Positions 43,692 through 51,568 of a stretch of 64,000 nucleotides of DNA are shown piece after piece. The first letter of the stretch is position 1. Every line of letters starts with the position of its first letter. A program made the translations under genes and the position numbers. Origin of the DNA: Streptomyces sp. C10-9-1. Lineage in GTDB: Bacteria > Actinomycetota > Actinomycetes > Streptomycetales > Streptomycetaceae. The stretch is from positions 248,001 through 312,000 of the forward strand of contig NZ_JANHKP010000001.1 of the NCBI RefSeq assembly GCF_024497955.1. The letters run 5' to 3'. Under the pieces are notes generated by a model that made no database searches, had not been told where the DNA came from, and saw only the letters and a list, made by a program, of their open reading frames with translations.

Positions 43692-44258
43692 ATGAGCATC
43701 ACCGTCACCACATGGTCCCTGGAGCAGACCTCGCCGGCCGACCAGCGCCCCGCCTCCGCTCCCGAGGGGGACATCCGGATCACCCGGGCCGAGGTCCCCT
43801 CGCCCGAGTTCAGCCGCTTCCTCTACACCGCGGTGGGCGGCGACATCCGCTGGACCGACCGCCTGGGCATGACCTACGCGGAGTGGCGGAAGTGGCTGGA
43901 GCAGCCCGGGGTGGAGACCTGGGTGGCCTACGACCGCGGCACGCCCGCCGGGTACGTGGAGCTCCAGGCGCAGGAGGGCGGCTCGGTCGAGATCGTGTAC
44001 TTCGGCCTCGTCCCCGCCTTCCGCGGACGCCGCATCGGGGGCCATCTCCTGGCGCACGGGACCGCCCGGGCCTGGGACCTGGCGGAGCGCTGGCCGGGGC
44101 TGCCGGCCACGTCGCGGGTGTGGCTGCACACCTGCTCCAAGGACGGGCCGCACGCCATGGACAACTACCTGCGGCGCGGGTTCCGGCTCTTCGACACCGC
44201 GGTGGCCGAGGAGGACGAGGTGACCACGCCGGGGCCGTGGCCGGGCTCCGGCCTCTGA
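43692..44258 (+). CDS. GNAT-family N-acetyltransferase
   Basis: A 188-residue GNAT protein. The acetyl-CoA site is VPAFRGRRIGGHLL near residues 112-125 (R-G-R-R-I-G-G), preceded by YVELQAQEGGSVEIVYFGL and followed by WLHTCSKDGPHAMDNYLRRGFRLF. Substrate unknown. It sits alone, upstream of the sulfur cluster. Confidence 0.85.
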   Translation: MSITVTTWSLEQTSPADQRPASAPEGDIRITRAEVPSPEFSRFLYTAVGGDIRWTDRLGMTYAEWRKWLEQPGVETWVAYDRGTPAGYVELQAQEGGSVEIVYFGLVPAFRGRRIGGHLLAHGTARAWDLAERWPGLPATSRVWLHTCSKDGPHAMDNYLRRGFRLFDTAVAEEDEVTTPGPWPGSGL

Positions 44259-44390
44259 GCCCGGGCCGGTCGCGCGGGCTGAGCCCGCTCCCCCACCCCC
44301 GTACACGCCGCGCCCGTCCCGCGCGGCCCCCGCGGCCCGCGGACGGCCGGCGCCGCCGCCCGTCCGCGCCGCGGTGACCCACGACACAGC

Positions 44391-44452
44391 GTCTCGCCAT
44401 ACGAGACAGCAGTGTCCACATTCCGGATAGCGGTGGACTGGGTCCAAAGTCC
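44391..44452 (+). promoter_or_regulatory. Cluster of inverted repeats upstream of the sulfur operon
   Basis: Perfect GTCTCG-CCATA-CGAGAC lies at 44391-44407. Then GTCCAC (44414-44419) pairs with GTGGAC (44433-44438), and GGACT (44435-44439) with AGTCC (44448-44452). These overlapping dyads are in an AT-richer stretch just before the leader peptide and look like promoter and operator sites of the sulfur cluster. No named regulator consensus was matched with certainty. Confidence 0.5.
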
Positions 44453-44469
44453 CATGACACGCTTCCGTC

Positions 44470-44553
44470 ATGTCCAGCACTGGAATTGCCTTGGTGAGTC
44501 GGCGGCACGTCGACCTCGGCCGCATGTCCAGCGCCATCTGTCAGGCCTGCTGA
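44470..44553 (+). CDS. Sulfur-operon leader peptide
   Basis: A 27-residue frame ending in cysteine codons. It carries the actinobacterial leader-peptide pattern SRRHVDLGRMSSAIC followed by QAC and the stop. These peptides sit upstream of sulfur genes in actinobacteria; Cys-rich upstream frames in mycobacteria make operon expression respond to cysteine by ribosome stalling. Here UGU and UGC lie at codons 24 and 27, just before the stop, 115 bases upstream of the sulfite reductase start. The ATG has no clear ribosome binding site and could be leaderless; an internal GTG at 44494 (19 residues) is the other possible start. Confidence 0.85.
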   Translation: MSSTGIALVSRRHVDLGRMSSAICQAC

Positions 44554-44668
44554 GAGCTCAGCACCGCCGGATCCCCCTCGTCACCACCCCGCCCTGCGCA
44601 CCGTCGCGCTCTTCTCGCGAGTGTGCAGCTCAGAGCCGCCCTCCTGCCTTCTCGAAGGATTCATCACC

Positions 44669-46366
44669 ATGGCCGCCACCCCGGAAAAGCCCGTCGCCGC
44701 CACGCCCCGACGCAAGGCCGGACGCCACCGTGGCGAGGGTCAGTGGGCCATGGGCCACCACACCCCGCTCAACGCGAACGAGCAGACCAAGAAGGACGAC
44801 GACGGTCTCAATGTGCGGACACGCATTGAGACGATCTACGCGCACCGCGGGTTCGACTCCATCGACGGCGCCGACCTGCGCGGGCGGATGCGCTGGTGGG
44901 GCCTCTACACCCAGCGCAAGCCCGGGATCGACGGCGGCAAGACCGCGATCCTGGAGCCGGAGGAGCTGGACGACTCGTACTTCATGCTCCGGGTGCGCAT
45001 CGACGGCGGCCGCCTGACCACGGAGCAGCTGCGGGTGATCGGCGAGATCTCCGAGGAGTTCGCGCGCGGCACCGCCGACCTAACCGACCGGCAGAACGTC
45101 CAGTACCACTGGATCCGCATCGAGGACGTGCCCGAGATCTGGCGGCGCCTGGAGGCCGTCGGCCTCTCCACCACCGAGGCCTGCGGCGACACCCCCCGGA
45201 CCATCCTCGGCTCCCCCGTGGCCGGCATCGCCGAGGACGAGATCGTCGACGGCACCCCCGCCGTCGACGAGATCCACCGGCGCTACGTCGGGAACAAGGA
45301 CTTCTCCAACCTGCCGCGGAAGTTCAAGACCGCGATCTCCGGGTCCCCGCTCCTGGACGTGGCGCACGAGATCAACGACATCGCCTTCGTCGGCGTGCAC
45401 CACCCCGAGCACGGCCCCGGCTTCGACCTGTGGGTCGGCGGCGGCCTGTCCACCAACCCCAAGCTGGGCGTGCGCCTGGGTGCCTGGGTCCCGCTGGAGG
45501 AGGTGCCCGACGCCTGGGAGGGCGTCGTGTCCATCTTCCGCGACTACGGCTACCGCCGGCTGCGCAACCGCGCGCGTCTGAAGTTCCTCGTCGCCGACTG
45601 GGGCGCGGCGGAGTTCCGCCGGGTGCTGGAGGAGGAGTACCTGGGCCGGCCGCTGCTCGACGGCCCCGCCCCCGCGCAGCCCGTCCAGCACTGGCGCGAC
45701 CACGTCGGCGTCCACCGCCAGAAGGACGGCCGCTACTACGTCGGCTTCGCACCGCGCGTCGGCCGGGTGGACGGCACCACCCTGACCAAGATCGCCGCCC
45801 TGGCCGAGGAGCACGGCTCGGGCCGGCTGCGGACCACCGTCGAGCAGAAGATGATCGTGCTCGACGTGACGGAGGAGCAGATCGACTCCCTCGTCTCCGG
45901 GCTGGAGGCGCTCGACCTGCAGGTCCGGCCGTCGCCGTTCCGCCGCGGCACGATGGCCTGCACCGGCATCGAGTTCTGCAAGCTGGCGATCGTCGAGACC
46001 AAGGGCCGGGGCTCCAGCCTCATCGACGAACTGGAGCGCCGCCTGCCCGGGTTCGACGAGCCGATCACCATCAACATCAACGGCTGCCCCAACGCCTGCG
46101 CCCGCATCCAGGTGGCGGACATCGGGCTCAAGGGCCAGCTGGTCCTGGACGAGGCGGGCAACCAGGTCGAGGGCTACCAGGTCCACCTCGGCGGCGCACT
46201 CGGCCTCGACCCCGCGTTCGGCCGCAAGGTCCGGGGGCTGAAGGTCACCGCCGCCGAGCTTCCGGACTACGTCGAGCGGGTGCTCACCCGCTTCCGCGAG
46301 GAGCGCCACGAGGGCGAGCGCTTCGCCACCTGGGCGGCCCGCGCCCCCGAGGAGGCCCTGTCGTGA
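44669..46366 (+). CDS. sirA: Ferredoxin-type sulfite reductase
   Basis: A 565-residue siroheme/4Fe-4S enzyme reducing sulfite to sulfide. Two ferredoxin-like half domains are followed by the two siroheme halves; the cluster ligands are C431 and C437 (ACTGIEFCKLAIVE) and C473 and C477 (NGCPNACAR). It resembles actinobacterial SirA/NirA rather than NADPH-dependent CysI, so electrons should come from ferredoxin. Leader peptide and siroheme-related chelatase in the same cluster favour sulfite over nitrite. GAAGGA precedes the ATG. The stop overlaps the next GTG. Confidence 0.95.
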   Translation: MAATPEKPVAATPRRKAGRHRGEGQWAMGHHTPLNANEQTKKDDDGLNVRTRIETIYAHRGFDSIDGADLRGRMRWWGLYTQRKPGIDGGKTAILEPEELDDSYFMLRVRIDGGRLTTEQLRVIGEISEEFARGTADLTDRQNVQYHWIRIEDVPEIWRRLEAVGLSTTEACGDTPRTILGSPVAGIAEDEIVDGTPAVDEIHRRYVGNKDFSNLPRKFKTAISGSPLLDVAHEINDIAFVGVHHPEHGPGFDLWVGGGLSTNPKLGVRLGAWVPLEEVPDAWEGVVSIFRDYGYRRLRNRARLKFLVADWGAAEFRRVLEEEYLGRPLLDGPAPAQPVQHWRDHVGVHRQKDGRYYVGFAPRVGRVDGTTLTKIAALAEEHGSGRLRTTVEQKMIVLDVTEEQIDSLVSGLEALDLQVRPSPFRRGTMACTGIEFCKLAIVETKGRGSSLIDELERRLPGFDEPITININGCPNACARIQVADIGLKGQLVLDEAGNQVEGYQVHLGGALGLDPAFGRKVRGLKVTAAELPDYVERVLTRFREERHEGERFATWAARAPEEALS

Positions 46367-46542
46367 GCGAGCGAGCCGCCCCGTTCTACTGCCCCTACTG
46401 CGGCGACGAGGACCTGCGCCCCAGCGAGGAGGGGCACGGCGCCTGGGAGTGCGCGGCCTGCAACCGCGCCTTCCGGCTGAAGTTCCTCGGGCTCCTCGCC
46501 CGGGGTGTGCGCTCCGACGGCAACGGAAGGGACGACCTGTGA
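46363..46542 (+). CDS. Small zinc-ribbon protein in the sulfur operon
   Basis: A 59-residue protein with four cysteines in two knuckles, CPYC and CAAC (residues about 10-13 and 30-33), typical of a zinc ribbon. GTG overlaps the sulfite reductase stop and its stop overlaps the APS reductase GTG, so it is translated as part of the operon. Its fixed place between sulfite reductase and APS reductase suggests a role with these iron-sulfur enzymes, for instance redox or metal handling; this is inference. Confidence 0.85.
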   Translation: MSERAAPFYCPYCGDEDLRPSEEGHGAWECAACNRAFRLKFLGLLARGVRSDGNGRDDL

Positions 46543-47234
46543 CCACCGCCCAGCAGGACCTGCGCACCCTGGCCGAGCAGGCGGGCCGGGAGCTGGAGGA
46601 GGCCCCCGCGCTCGACGTGCTGCGCTGGGCCGCCGACGCCTTCGGGCCGCGCTTCTGCGTGACCTCCTCGATGGAGGACGCGGTCGTCGCCCACCTCGCC
46701 TCGCGCGCCCTGCCCGGCGTGGACGTCGTCTTCCTCGACACCGGCTACCACTTCGAGGAGACCATCGGCACCCGGGACGCGGTCGAGGCCGTGATGGACG
46801 TCAACGTCATCACCCTCACGCCCCGCCGCACGGTGGCCGAGCAGGACGCCGAGTACGGCCCGCGGCTGTACGAGCGCGACCCCGACCTGTGCTGCGCCCT
46901 GCGCAAGGTGGCGCCGCTGCGGGACGGCCTCGCCGGGTACGACGCCTGGGCGACCGGCCTGCGCCGCGACGAGTCCCCCACCCGGGCGAACACCCCGGTG
47001 GTCGGCTGGGACGAGAAGCGGCGGAAGGTCAAGGTCTCCCCGATCGCCCGCTGGACGCAGGAGGACGTGGACGCCTACGTCACCGCCCACGGTGTGCTCA
47101 CCAACCCGCTGCTCACAGACGGCTACGCCTCCGTCGGCTGCGCACCCTGCACGCGCCGGGTGCTGGACGGCGAGGACGCCCGCGCGGGCCGCTGGGCCGG
47201 ACGCGGCAAGACCGAGTGCGGACTGCACGGCTGA
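46539..47234 (+). CDS. cysH: Adenylyl-sulfate (APS) reductase
   Basis: A 231-residue PAPS/APS reductase that turns activated sulfate into sulfite. The P-loop-like start is FCVTSSMEDAVVAHLAS; the cluster cysteines are C118-C119 (LCCALRK) and C201, C204 (GCAPC), the pattern of APS-specific reductases with a 4Fe-4S cluster. The nucleophile is in the C-terminal ECGLHG. GGAAGGGA lies upstream of the GTG, which overlaps the zinc-ribbon stop. Confidence 0.95.
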   Translation: MTTAQQDLRTLAEQAGRELEEAPALDVLRWAADAFGPRFCVTSSMEDAVVAHLASRALPGVDVVFLDTGYHFEETIGTRDAVEAVMDVNVITLTPRRTVAEQDAEYGPRLYERDPDLCCALRKVAPLRDGLAGYDAWATGLRRDESPTRANTPVVGWDEKRRKVKVSPIARWTQEDVDAYVTAHGVLTNPLLTDGYASVGCAPCTRRVLDGEDARAGRWAGRGKTECGLHG

Positions 47235-47266
47235 TGACGAACGACCTGAACCCAGGGGAGAACGAC

Positions 47267-47800
47267 GTGACCGGAGCCACCATCTGGCTCACGGGTCTGC
47301 CGAGCGCCGGCAAGACCACCATCGCCCGTGAGCTGGCGCGGCGGCTGCGCGCCGAGGGCCGCCGGGTCGAGCTGCTGGACGGAGACGAGATCCGCGAGTT
47401 CCTCTCCGCGGGACTGGGGTTCAGCCGCGAGGACCGGCACGTCAACGTGCAGCGGATCGGCTTCGTCGCCGAACTGCTCGCCTCCAACGGCGTGCTGGCG
47501 CTGGTGCCGGTGATCGCCCCGTACGCGGACAGCCGGGAGGCCGTGCGCAAGCGCCACCAGCAGGAGGGCACGGCCTACGTCGAGATCCACGTGGCCACCC
47601 CCGTGGAGGTCTGCTCGGAGCGCGACGTGAAGGGCCTGTACGCCAAGCAGGCAGCCGGCGAGATCAGCGGGCTGACGGGCGTCGACGACCCCTACGAGCA
47701 GCCGGAGTCGCCGGACCTGCGGATCGAGTCCCAGGACCAGACCGTCGAGGAGTCGGCCGCGGCCGTCCGCGCGCTGCTGGCCGAGAGGGGCCTGCTGTGA
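47267..47800 (+). CDS. cysC: Adenylyl-sulfate kinase
   Basis: A 177-residue APS kinase that phosphorylates APS to PAPS. The P-loop is GLPSAGKTT at residues 10-18; other motifs are LDGDEIR, FSREDRHVNVQRIG and KGLYAKQAAGEISGLTGVDDPYE. The GTG with AGGGGAG six bases upstream is preferred; an ATG at 47234 overlapping the cysH stop would add 11 residues. Kinase beside an APS-specific reductase is common in Streptomyces and supplies PAPS for sulfotransferases. A hairpin follows directly. Confidence 0.93.
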   Translation: MTGATIWLTGLPSAGKTTIARELARRLRAEGRRVELLDGDEIREFLSAGLGFSREDRHVNVQRIGFVAELLASNGVLALVPVIAPYADSREAVRKRHQQEGTAYVEIHVATPVEVCSERDVKGLYAKQAAGEISGLTGVDDPYEQPESPDLRIESQDQTVEESAAAVRALLAERGLL

Positions 47801-47832
47801 GGCGGGGCGCGGCCGCCGGACCGCGCCCCGCC
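47801..47832 (+). terminator. Hairpin between cysC and cysD
   Basis: Perfect 12-bp arms GGCGGGGCGCGG/CCGCGCCCCGCC (47801-47812, 47821-47832) start immediately after the cysC stop. It lies 90 bases before cysD and divides the operon into two segments. Confidence 0.75.
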
Positions 47833-47921
47833 GGGCGTACCGCGCCCGCGCACCCCCGGCACCGCGCGGGCGGCGCAGCCCGCGCCGGCGAAGAAGCCCA
47901 GCAACAGGAAAGGGGTCGGCT

Positions 47922-48857
47922 GTGACGACCGTCGCCACGCTCCACGAGGGCACCGACAGCCCGTTCGCCCTGTCCCACCTGGACGCGCTCGAGTCCGAGG
48001 CGGTGCACATCTTCCGCGAGGTGGCGGGCGAGTTCGAACGGCCGGTGATCCTCTTCTCCGGCGGCAAGGACTCCATCGTCATGCTGCACCTGGCGCTGAA
48101 GGCCTTCGCCCCGGCCGCCGTGCCGTTCTCGCTGCTGCACGTCGACACCGGGCACAACTTCCCCGAGGTCATCGAGTACCGGGACCGCACGGTCGCCCGG
48201 CACGGGCTGCGGCTGCACGTCGCCTCCGTGCAGGACTACATCGACCGGGGGGTGCTCAGGGAGCGCCCGGACGGCACCCGCAACCCGCTGCAGACCGTGC
48301 CGCTCACCGAGGCCATCCAGCAGCACCGCTTCGACGCCGTGTTCGGCGGCGGGCGCCGCGACGAGGAGAAGGCCCGGGCCAAGGAGCGGGTGTTCTCCCT
48401 GCGCGACGAGTTCTCCCAGTGGGACCCGCGCCGGCAGCGCCCCGAGCTGTGGCAGCTCTACAACGGGCGGCACGCCCCCGGCGAGCACGTGCGGGTGTTC
48501 CCGCTGTCCAACTGGACCGAGCTGGACGTCTGGCAGTACATCCAGCGCGAGCGGATCGAGCTCCCGCAGATCTACTTCGCCCACGAGCGCGAGGTGTTCA
48601 GCCGCTCGGGCATGTGGCTGACCGCCGGCGAGTGGGGCGGGCCGAAGGACACGGAGCCCGTCGAGAAGCGCCTGGTGCGCTACCGCACCGTCGGCGACAT
48701 GTCCTGCACGGGCGCCGTCGACTCCGACGCCGGCACCCTCGACGCCGTGATCGCGGAGATCGCCGCCTCCCGGCTCACCGAGCGGGGAGCCACCCGCGCC
48801 GACGACAAGCTGTCCGAGGCCGCGATGGAAGACCGCAAGCGCGAAGGGTACTTCTAG
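47922..48857 (+). CDS. cysD: Sulfate adenylyltransferase subunit 2
   Basis: A 311-residue ATP pyrophosphatase-fold subunit making APS from sulfate and ATP. The PP-loop SGGKDS is at 46-51, followed by LLHVDTGHNFPEVIEYRD, GGGRRDEEKARAKERVFS and PLSNWTELDVWQYI. It works with CysN two bases downstream. GGAAAGGGG precedes the GTG. Confidence 0.95.
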   Translation: MTTVATLHEGTDSPFALSHLDALESEAVHIFREVAGEFERPVILFSGGKDSIVMLHLALKAFAPAAVPFSLLHVDTGHNFPEVIEYRDRTVARHGLRLHVASVQDYIDRGVLRERPDGTRNPLQTVPLTEAIQQHRFDAVFGGGRRDEEKARAKERVFSLRDEFSQWDPRRQRPELWQLYNGRHAPGEHVRVFPLSNWTELDVWQYIQRERIELPQIYFAHEREVFSRSGMWLTAGEWGGPKDTEPVEKRLVRYRTVGDMSCTGAVDSDAGTLDAVIAEIAASRLTERGATRADDKLSEAAMEDRKREGYF

Positions 48858-48859
48858 AG

Positions 48860-50200
48860 ATGACCAGCACCACCGAGCAGCTCGCCGCCCAGGTGTCGGC
48901 GACCACGCTGCTGCGCTTCGCCACCGCGGGCTCCGTCGACGACGGCAAGTCGACCCTGGTCGGACGTCTGCTGCACGACTCCAAGTCCGTGCTCGCCGAC
49001 CAGCTGGAGGCCGTGGAGCACGCCTCCCGCTCCCGCGGCCAGGAGGCACCCGACCTGGCGCTGCTCACCGACGGCCTGCGCGCCGAGCGGGAGCAGGGCA
49101 TCACCATCGACGTGGCCTACCGCTACTTCGCCACGCCGCGGCGGCGCTTCATCCTGGCCGACACGCCGGGGCACGTGCAGTACACCCGCAACATGGTGAC
49201 CGGCGCCTCGACCGCCGAGCTGACCGTGATCCTGGTGGACGCCCGCAACGGCGTGGTGGAGCAGACCCGGCGCCATGCGGCGATCGCCGCCCTGCTGCGC
49301 GTGCCGCACGTGGTGCTGGCCGTGAACAAGATGGACCTGGTGGACTACGCGGAGGGCGTCTTCGGCTCCATCGCCGAGGAGTTCACCGCCTACGCGACCG
49401 AGCTGGGCGTGCCCGAGGTGACCGCGATCCCGATCTCCGCCCTGGCCGGGGACAACGTCGTGGAGCCGTCGGCGCGCATGGACTGGTACGCCGGGCCCAC
49501 CGTCCTGGAGCACCTGGAGACGGTCCCCGTCAGCCACGACCTGACCGGCTGCCACGCCCGGTTCCCGGTGCAGTACGTGATCCGGCCGCAGTCCGCGGAG
49601 CACCCCGACTACCGGGGCTACGCGGGCCAGATCGCCGCCGGCGCCTTCCGGGTGGGCGAGGAGGTGACGGTGCTGCCCTCGGGCCGCACCACCACCGTCA
49701 GCGGCATCGACCTGCTGGGCGAGGCGGTGGACGTCGCGTGGACGCCCCAGTCCGTGACGCTGCTGCTCGCGGACGACATCGACGTCTCGCGCGGCGACGT
49801 CATCGTGCCGAGCGCCGACGCCCCGGCGACCACCCAGGACGTCGAGGCGACGGTCTGCCATGTCGCCGACCAGCCGCTCGCCGTGGGCCAGCGGGTGCTG
49901 CTCAAGCACACCACCCGCACGGTCAAGGCCATCGTGAAGGACATCCCCTCGCGGCTCACCCTGGACGACCTGTCGCAGCACCCGGCACCGGGCAGCCTGG
50001 TCGCCAACGACATCGGCCGCGTCACCGTGCGCACCGCCGAGCCGCTGCCCATGGACTCCTACGCGCACTCCCGCCGCACCGGCTCGTTCCTGCTGATCGA
50101 CCCGGCCGACGGGACCACGCTGGCGGCCGGGATGGCCGGCGAGTCCTTCGCCGCCCCCGCCGAGGCGCCCGGCGCCGACGACGAGGGCTGGGACTTCTGA
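48860..50200 (+). CDS. cysN: Sulfate adenylyltransferase subunit 1 (GTPase)
   Basis: A 446-residue translation-factor-type GTPase that powers APS formation by CysD. G1 is GSVDDGKST at 24-32, G3 DTPGH, G4 NKMD. Beta-barrel domains follow from about residue 230 (YRGYAGQIAAGAFRVGEEVTVLPSGR). The C-terminal APS kinase fusion found in some bacteria is missing, in line with a separate cysC. The start overlaps the region after cysD by a two-base gap. Confidence 0.95.
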   Translation: MTSTTEQLAAQVSATTLLRFATAGSVDDGKSTLVGRLLHDSKSVLADQLEAVEHASRSRGQEAPDLALLTDGLRAEREQGITIDVAYRYFATPRRRFILADTPGHVQYTRNMVTGASTAELTVILVDARNGVVEQTRRHAAIAALLRVPHVVLAVNKMDLVDYAEGVFGSIAEEFTAYATELGVPEVTAIPISALAGDNVVEPSARMDWYAGPTVLEHLETVPVSHDLTGCHARFPVQYVIRPQSAEHPDYRGYAGQIAAGAFRVGEEVTVLPSGRTTTVSGIDLLGEAVDVAWTPQSVTLLLADDIDVSRGDVIVPSADAPATTQDVEATVCHVADQPLAVGQRVLLKHTTRTVKAIVKDIPSRLTLDDLSQHPAPGSLVANDIGRVTVRTAEPLPMDSYAHSRRTGSFLLIDPADGTTLAAGMAGESFAAPAEAPGADDEGWDF

Positions 50201-50301
50201 TGGCGGCCGACGTCTACGCCACCTTCGCCAAGGAGGGCGGACGCGTGGGCAGCGGGGTGCTCGGCGCGGGCACCGGCGGGGTGGCGCGATGTGCGCGATG
50301 A
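50200..50301 (+). CDS. Possible 33-residue peptide after cysN
   Basis: A short frame whose ATG overlaps the cysN stop (TGATG), coding for MAADVYATFAKEGGRVGSGV and 13 more residues ending in RCAR. It is followed by a GC-rich hairpin. The overlap would give translational coupling, and one Cys codon sits near the end, but no ribosome binding site or conservation is known. It may be a chance frame. Confidence 0.35.
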   Translation: MAADVYATFAKEGGRVGSGVLGAGTGGVARCAR

Positions 50302-50305
50302 CGCA

Positions 50306-50336
50306 GGTACGGGTGGCGCTCCGACGCCCCCGTACC
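50306..50336 (+). terminator. Hairpin between cysN and the ABC transporter genes
   Basis: GGTACGGG (50306-50313) pairs with CCCGTACC (50329-50336); the stem extends inward with GGCG/CGCC across one bulged base, giving about 12 bp and a short loop. It lies 92 bases before the ABC binding-protein gene. Confidence 0.65.
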
Positions 50337-50427
50337 CGGCCCCCGCACCGCCGAAGACCCCCCGACGAACACGACCCGGCAGCGTCCGCGAGGACGTAGC
50401 ACCGGGCCGACGAGAGGAAAGCCTCCC

Positions 50428-51537
50428 GTGCCAGGCATCCGTTCCGCCACGCGCCGCGCCCTCGCCGCGGCGCTCGCCCTGCCCCTGCTCGCCGCGGCGC
50501 TTACCGCCTGCGGCTACGGCTCCCAGGCGCCGAAGCAGGAACAGGCCGCGTTCGCGCCCGAGGGCGAGCAGCTCTCGGCCGGGGAGGTGCGGGTCGGCTA
50601 CTTCCCGAACCTGACGCACGCCACCGCGCTGGTCGGCGTCGAGAAGGGCCTGATCCAGAAGGAACTCGGCGGGACGCGTCTGTCGGCCACCACCTTCAAC
50701 GCCGGACCGTCCGCGGTCGAGGCGCTGAACGCGGGCAGCGTCGACATCGGCTTCCTCGGGCCCTCGCCGTCGGTCAACGGGTACACCAGGTCCCACGGCG
50801 GCAATCTGCGGATCATCGGCGGCGCGGCCTCGGGCGGCGTGAAGCTGGTGGTCGACCCCGACGCGATCCGCACACCGGCCGACGTCAGGGGCAAGCGGAT
50901 CGCCACGCCGCAGAAGGGCAACACGCAGGACGTGGCGCTGATCCACTGGATCGGCGAGCAGGGCTGGAGCGTGGACCCCGAGAGCGGCGAGGGCGACGTG
51001 TCGGTGGTCCGGTCCAACAACAAGGTGACCCCCGGCGCCTTCCGGACGGGCTCGATCGACGGCGCCTGGGTGCCCGAGCCCACCGCCTCCCAGCTGGTCG
51101 CCCTCGGCGGCGAGGTCCTTCTGGACGAGGCGGGGCTGTGGCCGGACGGGGAGTTCGTCATCACCAACATCGTCGTCTCCCAGCGGTTCCTTGCGGAGCA
51201 CCCGGACGTGGTGGAGGCCGTGCTGCGCGGCACGGTGCGCACCAACGACTGGATCGACTCGCACCCCGACCAGGCCAAGGCCGCGGCGAACCGGGCGCTG
51301 GAGCGGCTGTCCGGCAAGCCGCTGCCCTCCGCGGTCCTGGACGCGGCCTGGCCGTCGATCAAGGTCACCGACGACCCGCTGGCCGAGACGCTGAGGACGC
51401 AGGCCGCCTGGGCCGCCGACGCCGGACTGCTGGCCGACCCGGAGCTCGACGGCATCTACGACCTGCGCCCGCTCAACACGGTCCTCGCGGCCGAGGGCAG
51501 GCCCGCGGTCGGCGACGCGGGCCTCGGCGCCAGGTAA
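50428..51537 (+). CDS. Sulfonate/nitrate-type ABC transporter binding lipoprotein
   Basis: A 369-residue lipoprotein of the SsuA/TauA/NrtA type. The signal ends in the lipobox LTAC with lipidated Cys near residue 28. The mature part has the family pattern VRVGYFPNLTHATALVGVEKGLI, VEALNAGSVDIGFLGPSPSVNGY and TPADVRGKRIATPQKGNTQDVAL. Placement after cysDN makes sulfonate or other organosulfur the likely cargo. GAGAGGAAA precedes the GTG. Confidence 0.9.
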   Translation: MPGIRSATRRALAAALALPLLAAALTACGYGSQAPKQEQAAFAPEGEQLSAGEVRVGYFPNLTHATALVGVEKGLIQKELGGTRLSATTFNAGPSAVEALNAGSVDIGFLGPSPSVNGYTRSHGGNLRIIGGAASGGVKLVVDPDAIRTPADVRGKRIATPQKGNTQDVALIHWIGEQGWSVDPESGEGDVSVVRSNNKVTPGAFRTGSIDGAWVPEPTASQLVALGGEVLLDEAGLWPDGEFVITNIVVSQRFLAEHPDVVEAVLRGTVRTNDWIDSHPDQAKAAANRALERLSGKPLPSAVLDAAWPSIKVTDDPLAETLRTQAAWAADAGLLADPELDGIYDLRPLNTVLAAEGRPAVGDAGLGAR

Positions 51538-51568
51538 CCCGAACCACGTTTCCCAGGAGGTGACGACC

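Noticed and set aside
44470..44553. Treating the leader frame as part of a longer protein
   Set aside because: The frame stops at 44551-44553 after two cysteine codons and matches a known leader-peptide pattern; no homologous longer protein is evident.
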